DNA of 64,000 nt from Hysterangium stoloniferum (lineage: Eukaryota > Basidiomycota > Agaricomycetes > Hysterangiales > Hysterangiaceae): positions 186,001 through 250,000 of the forward strand of contig WHVD01000046.1 of the NCBI GenBank assembly GCA_015178975.1, written 5' to 3'. A program made the translations under genes and the position numbers. Positions 58,288 to 64,000 of this stretch are shown here, in pieces; the first letter of the stretch is position 1, and every line of letters starts with the position of its first letter. Below the pieces are notes generated by a model. It searched no databases, had not been told where the DNA came from, and worked only from the letters and a program-made list of their open reading frames with translations.

Positions 58288-61244
58288 GAAAAATGTTACT
58301 TTGACATGGATTCTATTGAATACTTAGGTTTCATTATCGGACCTGAGGGTCTCCATATGGATGAAACCAAGGTTCAAGTTGTCCGTGATTGGCCCGAACC
58401 ATGGAAAGTCAAGGACATTCAGTCATTTTTAGGTTTCGCCAATTTTTACCGTCGTTTTATTCGGAATTACTCGGATATTACAGTACCACTTACTCATCTT
58501 ACCCATAAAACTCAACCATGGGTTTTTGACGACAAATGCCGCTCTGCTTTCCAGACTTTGAAAAATGCATTCACTTCGGCCCCGATTCTTTCCCATTTGG
58601 AAACCTGATGTTCCGATTATTGTGGAAACCGATGCTTCCAATTATGCAATTGCTGCGATTCTTTCCATTCAAGATTCTGATGGTGAAATTCATCTGGTCG
58701 CATTCCTTTCTCAGACACTGAAAGTGTCTGAACTCAACTACGACGTTCATGATAAGGAACTTTTGGCAATTTTTGAAGCTTTCAAACATTGGCGCCATTA
58801 TCTCGAAGGTTCCGCAACTCCCATTGACGTTGTTACCAATCACAAAAATCTTGAATATTTTTCTACCACTAAACGTTTAACCCGCTGGCAAGCCCACTGG
58901 TCCGAATTCCTTTCCACTTTCAACATGATTATCCATTTCTGACCTGGACGTCTTGGTGGAAAACCAGATGCCATGACTCGATGATGGGATGTCTATCCTA
59001 AAGAGGGGGAAAGTAACTATTCCGTTGTTAATCCGCATAACTTGAAACCGGTTTTTACAATGCAACAACTTTCTGCATCTATTTGAGTGACTTCCCTCTA
59101 CTATCCAATTGTGTGTAGCATCATGATTATGGACATTGAGCAATTACATCAAGATATCCTTTCCGCACTCACTTCCAATCCAGCTCTCAAGCCACACCTA
59201 GAAGTTCCTGACAATCCCGACCAACCCCAATGGTCACAAGACTCAAGGTTTCATCCGTCTCGATGGACATATCTACATTCCAGATTCCAACAATCTCCGA
59301 CTCCACGTACTTCAGTATAAACACGATCATCCAATCTCCAGACATTACGGCATTAACAATACTCTTGGTTTAATCCGTAGAGAATACACTTGGCCCAACC
59401 TCCGAGATTTCGTAACCCAGTTCTGTAAGTCATGCACCACCTGCTTACACTCTAAAACCCAGAGGCATAAGCCATACGGCCTTCTCAAGCAACTTCTGAT
59501 ACTGGAAAAACCCTGGAACTCAATTTCCATGGATTTTATCGAACAACTTCCAACGTCTGAAGGCTTTACATCCATTCTAATTGTTGTGGATCGATTCTCA
59601 AAACAAGGCATTTTCATACCCACTCATTGTAAAGAGTAGTGGAAGTTCTAACCGTTCTATATACGAAGAATATCGACCATTTAGGTACGACACTAAGATG
59701 TATTGACTGTCGAAGTCTAATACAGAATGAACGCGTATTGACTACTTAGTTCAATATGGTAGAAGGAAGTAGCTATCTAGAATAAGGTAGAGAGCTAAAT
59801 GAATAAGTAGAATCGACTGTCAAGTGCGATTCTGAACGACTGCTCGAGAGTAAAGTAGAGTACTAGAGAGTCGAATAATAGAATAGCATGGATGTGGTCC
59901 ACGTGAGTTGTGATAAGGATTGAGTTTCGACTGGTACAGTTTGAAACTCTGATAGAGTAGATAGCTAAAGCCCGTCTGTGACGGTCGAGACGATACACCA
60001 ATCACAACTTACAGGACACTAATGGGTGTCTGGGTAAGTTGTGGTTGCGGTGTAAAAAGTGTCTGAGTTCTAAACTACGGGTGCTAGAATACATAAGTCT
60101 GGCATGTGTGCGCCCACAAGAGTTGATGTACTGCATACATAGGTCGTCAAACTAATTATAGATATAATAAAAGAGAGAAAATAGAAATAATAAAGGAAAT
60201 ATAGTAAGAGCCCATCCGACTATATTTCCTGAGTGTATTTCACCATACCTCTCACACTCATGATACAATCACGTCCTTACAATTAGTGGAACTTTTCATT
60301 ATTCACGTATTTTCCAAACACAGAGTTCTGTCTCACGTAACTTCCGATCGAGGTTCCAAGTTCGTCTCCCATTTCTTCCAGGCCCTCAGAAAAGCCCTCG
60401 ACATGAAACTACACTTCACCTTGGGATATCACCCAGAAGGTAATGGACAAACGGAACGCGTTAATCAAACATTGGAACAATATATCCGCATCTATTGCAA
60501 TTATCAACAGGACAACTGGAAATCCCTCCTTCCGATCGTGGAATTCACCTACAATAACTCTCCGAATGCAACTACCGGTGTATCTCCTGTTTTCGCCAAC
60601 AAAGGCTATAATCTGAATCTTACAGTACATTCCAAACAAGATTTGGCTTCTGTCCGTGCTCAAGAATTTATTACTGACCTTGACGAATTACATCAAGAAC
60701 TTTGGAAAGCTATTTCTTCTGCACAGGAATATTATCAACATTCCGCAGACAAAACAGGATCCTGCCTCCTAATTTTAAAATTGGTGATCAGGTTTTTGTA
60801 AAAGCTCAATTCTTCCGTACCACCCGACCTTCTAAAAAACTGGCTGAGAAATTTTTAGGCCCATTTGAAATTATAGCACAAGCTGGTTCACTCTCATGGA
60901 CTCTCTGACTTCCCGATAGTATGTGAGCAGTTCACCCCATTTTCCACGTTTCCATGTTAGAACCCTGTGCTCCTAACAAAATCCCGGAATGTATTCAACC
61001 TCCATCCCCTCCGGTCATCATTGACGGAGAACCTGAATTTGAAGTTTCCGAAATTTTGGATTCTAAAATAGACAATCGCCAATGTACGTGTAAATTGCTC
61101 TATTTAGTCAAATGGGCAGGTTATGAAGGTACCGACGAGGAAACTTCATGGATATTGGCCACGGAACTTGGACACGCTATGGAAATTGTTACTGACTTCC
61201 ACACAGCTTATCCAAGCAAACCCGGACCTTTATCATCACTCTAA
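58288..61244 (+). pseudogene. Chromovirus RT end, RNase H, integrase and chromodomain
   Basis: RT connection (EKCYFDMDSIEYLGFIIGP, KDIQSFLGFANFYRRFI), RNase H (IVETDASNYAIAAILS, NYDVHDKELLAIFEAFKHW), integrase HHCC (HDHPIS..HYG, CKSCTTC near 59430), core with DDE residues (SMDFIEQL; SHVTSDRGSKF; HPEGNGQTERVNQTLEQ), a GPFEIIAQAGS domain and a C-terminal chromodomain (FEVSEILDSK, LYLVKWAGYEGTDEETSW, 61040-61200), which in such elements directs integration to marked chromatin. Interrupted by frameshifts (58608, 59250, 60770), stops (58942, 59083, 60908) and a solo LTR at 59628. Confidence 0.9.
59628..60256 (-). repeat. Solo LTR, 629 bp, in integrase
   Basis: Minus strand TGTGAGAGGTATGG to TACTCTTTACA, flanked on the plus strand by CTCAT (59623-59627, 60257-60261). 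Removing it restores the integrase frame IPTHDTITS. Related to the solo LTR at 54094 but in the opposite direction. Confidence 0.9.
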
Positions 61245-61339
61245 CCCTTTTCTGTTTCTTTCTGTTCAGTCTCCAACACTTCTGACACTTCCATTATCAC
61301 ACTCATTTTTAGGTTTTGCAAGTCAAAAAATATATATTA
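61245..61339. other. Spacer between convergent pol and antisense gene
   Basis: About 95 bp separate the chromodomain stop from the antisense gene stop. T-rich and pyrimidine-rich; could serve both 3' ends. Confidence 0.4.
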
Positions 61340-62491
61340 TTAGGACCATTTTAGAGTCTCTGATACCCCAAATCCACTTTCCATCCCAACTCCCGTCTGA
61401 TCAGCAACTTCTGCACTTTCCACCATATCCTGCACCTCTTCATCCTCACTCTCTGATACTTCCAGCCCATTACCTGACTCCCACCCTTTTTCAACACATT
61501 CCACCAACAGATCATTAGGTTGTTCCCGTGCCTTATTGGAAAATCTCTTGGATACTGTGATAACACTGATGCTAACCATTATCTTCTCCAGAAAATTGTT
61601 TTGCCTCCGGAAATTCCAGATCAATGAACGGAAACCCTTTTCCTGGATCTCATTATGGCGATCAAGTGTATCCCGCATTTTCATGACCTCTGTCCCAATA
61701 AAGACCAACGTGTCAACGGTGTCCTTGAGGAGCTCAATGCCCATATTATCCGTTTTTGGCACCTCAGTTTCCGCAGCCTTGGCCGCTTCCGAACTTTCTG
61801 TGTCATTAGTTTTCTGAGCCTTCTCACCTTTTGGAACCCTTTTTGCGGTGAGAGTGCACAGAAGTTTGAGAACCACGCAGGGATAGCAAATTCCACCCCA
61901 TTTTACCTTCTGTTTCCAACACATCATACTCCGTATGGAACATCGATAACACAGATTGTCATGGATGACTTCCATCCATTCCAGAGCCTTGACCTTTGGC
62001 TTCTGTTTCGGAAGTTAATCAAATACCGACCTTTTGTAGATACACTTACTTTAGGACTTGAAGGTCCAGCCTCTCCCTCTACCTCCACCTCCACAGCTTT
62101 TCACTGTACCCAATAGTTATTGGTTGGAACCACAGAAAAATTTATGGATCGAACTTACCTTTCCTTCCCTTATCTCCTTAAGTTTTTCTGCTGCCTCCGA
62201 CTCCCGCTGTAATCTTTCCACCTCTTCCTTCTTTTTCCGAGCCTCTGCCGCTTTCCGTATCCACGCTTCTTTTTCCGCCTTCGCTCACTCCAACTCCCAT
62301 TTTTCCACCTCTTCCGCCTCTTTCAACTCCTGCATCAATGCCTTTTCCTCCTCCTCCTGTCGTCGCTTCAACTCCTCCATCCTTTGTCGTTTTTGTTGAA
62401 GTTCTGCGACCTTTGACATTTTTTGAAGTACGGCAATTTCGGTATCTGAATCTTCCGGGGTAGTGATGAATAATGGCCGACAAATCAACAT
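61340..62491 (-). pseudogene. Antisense coiled-coil/Zn-cluster gene, copy 3 (nearly complete, broken)
   Basis: Minus strand. Exon 1 (about 62491-62159) is a K/E/Q-rich coiled coil (MEELKRRQEEEEKALMQELK) with one TGA codon near 62287. It ends at AAAG/GTAAGT, the same place as in copy 2. The short second exon (about 62096-62045: KAVEVEVEGEAGPSSPK) has a TGA as its first codon, then GTAAGT. Exon 3 (about 61998-61340) carries C-x2-C-x6-C-x10-C-x2-C-x6-C (CYRCSIRSMMC, GGICYPCVVLKLLC) and a long acidic, helical C-terminus (DTVDTLVFIGTEVMKMRDTL; ESEDEEVQDM). A 1-nt frameshift precedes the cluster. It is longer than copy 2 at the C-terminus and probably shows the native end. It lies between pol and the polypurine tract of the complete chromovirus. 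Confidence 0.75.
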
Positions 62492-62665
62492 GCAAGTTGT
62501 GGATAAAGAAACAAAAACATTAATTCAAATATTTGGAGGTTTTTATACTCAGAACAACAGCCGAAACTCTCACCTCCAGAATTGCGTAAATTTGACGACA
62601 CATAATAATCAGCCACCGCTTCAATCACTCAGTACCTAATTGCCTCTATGGGACTTTGGCCTAAC

Positions 62666-62675
62666 AGAGGGGTAC
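62666..62675 (+). promoter_or_regulatory. Polypurine tract
   Basis: AGAGGGGTAC directly before the 3' LTR; equivalent to 2842-2854 and 8989-9001. Confidence 0.7.
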
Positions 62676-63219
62676 TGTTACGACCCATTCCTGGATGTTT
62701 CAATATCTGACTTCTGATCTCCGACTACAGAACATCATAGTTACCGTATCTTCCACATTCTTCCCTTGTTCTGCATTTGGTAATTTGTCCGCTGACAAGT
62801 ATTCACTCATTTGTCTATTATATTCCAGTTTTGCAATATTGTCTCCCCGATATGTCTTATTGTATTTCCATTTTAAGAATACTTCCGTTTCCGTCTTATT
62901 ATGGTCTTAGTTTGTAGTACAATAACGAGAAGACTTATATTAGTTTCCGTGAATTTGTACTTTACCTTAGATCTGATATCGACTTAGTTTCTTATTCCTT
63001 CTTCCATCTTTCTGTACGCTCGATATTCGGAACTCTTTGGAACTCTGAATATCCATATCTTCCATTGTAAGTCTCACTTCTGAAATTAAGGACTTTGAGC
63101 ATTTGCATAGAGGTGCAGCACATAAGCTGAAGCTGACGTCCTGACCCTATCCAATAGTTCCCGACTTCCCGGTGACTTTCCAATAGTTCCGGAATAAGTT
63201 CCCAACACGGCACTTAACA
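62676..63219 (+). repeat. 3' LTR of the complete chromovirus
   Basis: TGTTACGACCCATTCC to GGCACTTAACA, 544 bp, followed by the target duplication GAATA. Lacks the solo LTR found in the 5' LTR. Confidence 0.9.
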
Positions 63220-63224
63220 GAATA

Positions 63225-63637
63225 TGCTGGTGCCAATGAACAGAAACAAGCAGGTATGAACTGGTAAATCAGTAGAATATTAAGTCAGTGCTAAGTTTAT
63301 TCTCTGATCAGATCATGAGTACAAACAGATTCTCGACTATATAGAACTAACAGTTATTGTACTATTAATCTGGTAAGACAAAAAGATGAAAGGGGAAACA
63401 AGAACAATGCAGAGTTGACCATACTGAGGCTAAGGATCTTGATGGAATAGGAACAAATACAGGGGACATAATAAACCAGGTTCAAAAAGACTCAGGAATG
63501 GATTGGGGGAGGGAACTTCAAGTGTATAGAGGGGCCAAGATATCTGGTCAGAGTTTGATTGATGGGTTATCCTGAAAAAAGAGTGATAACTGCTTATAGG
63601 GTATGATTTGGGCCCAGCAGGTTTCCCAAACCTAACA
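63225..63637 (-). repeat. Gypsy LTR, first part of the split LTR
   Basis: Minus strand begins TGTTAGGTTTGGG at 63637 and continues to the chromovirus insertion point; the remainder is 53858-53659. It sits inside a Copia LTR (63638-63711). Confidence 0.8.
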
Positions 63638-63711
63638 ATGTGGCAGGCATTGTTCTTGACCTTTCAATAACTCTGAGTGCACTGGACTATAATGTCCTTG
63701 ATAATCCAACA
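63638..63711 (-). repeat. Copia LTR fragment
   Basis: Minus strand TGTTGGATTATC (63711) to the point where the Gypsy LTR was inserted. The rest of the Copia LTR is not seen in the window. Confidence 0.7.
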
Positions 63712-64000
63712 TTCCCCCTCAAGCTGTAGATAGTCCCAATTTGGAAGCAAAGTACTTGATAGTAGTGGAAGGGAGTGGCTTAGTGAGTGTATCAGCAACC
63801 ATGTCACCAGTTGGGCAGTAAATGAGGTGAATTGAACCATTTTTGATGATCAATGGATGAAGTGGAAATATATGTCAATATATTTTGTGCAAGCATGATA
63901 CTGATGATCCTTTGTGAGTGTGATTCCTGACTGATTGTCCAAAAATGAAGTTGTGGGTGCATTGTGTCCAAACATCTGGCTGATAGCCAAAGTACTTCTT
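63712..64000 (-). pseudogene. Ty1/Copia RNase H end, runs off the window
   Basis: Minus-strand copy of the RNase H end at 4240-4535, including the polypurine tract and the DTLTKPL block. Continues beyond the window edge. Confidence 0.75.

Larger units (their letters stand above)
53859..63219 (+). mobile_element. Structurally complete chromovirus (Ty3/Gypsy), 9.36 kb
   Basis: 5' LTR 53859-54885, primer binding site, gag (54920 onward), protease, RT, RNase H, integrase, chromodomain (to 61244), antisense Zn-cluster gene (62491-61340), polypurine tract 62666-62675, 3' LTR 62676-63219. Target duplication GAATA at 53854-53858 and 63220-63224. Three later insertions: 54094-54567, 57504-58287, 59628-60256. 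Without them it would be about 7.5 kb. CpG content is clearly higher than in the surrounding elements, so it is the youngest large insertion here. Stops, frameshifts and a changed RT active site mean it is not autonomous. Confidence 0.9.

Noticed and set aside
57500-58290. The insertion in RT as an intron, because of GGTAAG at its left border
   Set aside because: There is no AG acceptor at the right border, and the ends are long perfect inverted repeats, which points to a transposon.
1-64000. CRISPR arrays, operons or other prokaryotic features
   Set aside because: Spliced genes, LTR elements and chromodomains show a fungal nuclear genome; the repeats seen are LTR-internal or tandem gene units, not spacer arrays.

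Overview
This is a transposon-rich stretch of a filamentous basidiomycete genome, most likely an agaricomycete. The evidence is small phase-varied introns with GT..AG ends in every host gene, a tandem cluster of class I hydrophobins, a basidiomycete-type MFS sugar transporter, a fungal CHD3/Mit1-like remodeller, and chromodomain-bearing Ty3/Gypsy elements (chromoviruses).

Layout. 1-13.4 kb is a graveyard of nested LTR elements: Gypsy-family LTRs, Copia remnants, a DNA-transposon fragment, and a minus-strand chromovirus pol. 13.4-41.9 kb is a host gene island: a possible unrecognised gene (13.6-14.5, minus), a sugar transporter (15.3-17.9, minus), an LDAH-like alpha/beta hydrolase (20.7-21.8, plus), a CHD-type remodeller (22.2-28.7, plus), a LINE relic with a MITE (30.3-31.6), and a four-gene hydrophobin tandem array (32.1-41.9, plus) whose fifth unit is cut off by the next transposon block. 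41.9-64.0 kb is a second nested block. It contains one structurally complete chromovirus (53,859-63,219) with both LTRs, a 5-bp target duplication (GAATA), gag, protease, RT, RNase H, integrase and chromodomain, all broken by mutations and three later insertions. The older elements around it are almost CpG-free.

Main unexpected observation. In three Gypsy-type 3' ends (around 2.0-2.85 kb, 9.0-10.1 kb and 61.3-62.7 kb) an antisense, spliced gene lies between pol and the polypurine tract/3' LTR. It encodes a coiled-coil protein with a C-x2-C-x6-C-x9/10-C-x2-C-x6-C cluster, the spacing of fungal Zn(II)2Cys6 domains. The copy at 9,164-10,104 is an uninterrupted three-exon gene. The elements also appear to self-prime: 11 nt starting 2 nt inside the 5' LTR are exactly complementary to an 11-nt LTR segment about 33 nt downstream of a TATA box, and the pairing is kept by compensatory changes between families.

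The left block (3.9-8.8 kb, plus) and the right block (64.0-46.5 kb, minus) are inverted copies of one already nested and already deleted segment, flanking the gene island. Many insertions could be resolved by reading flanking duplications, giving a relative chronology.
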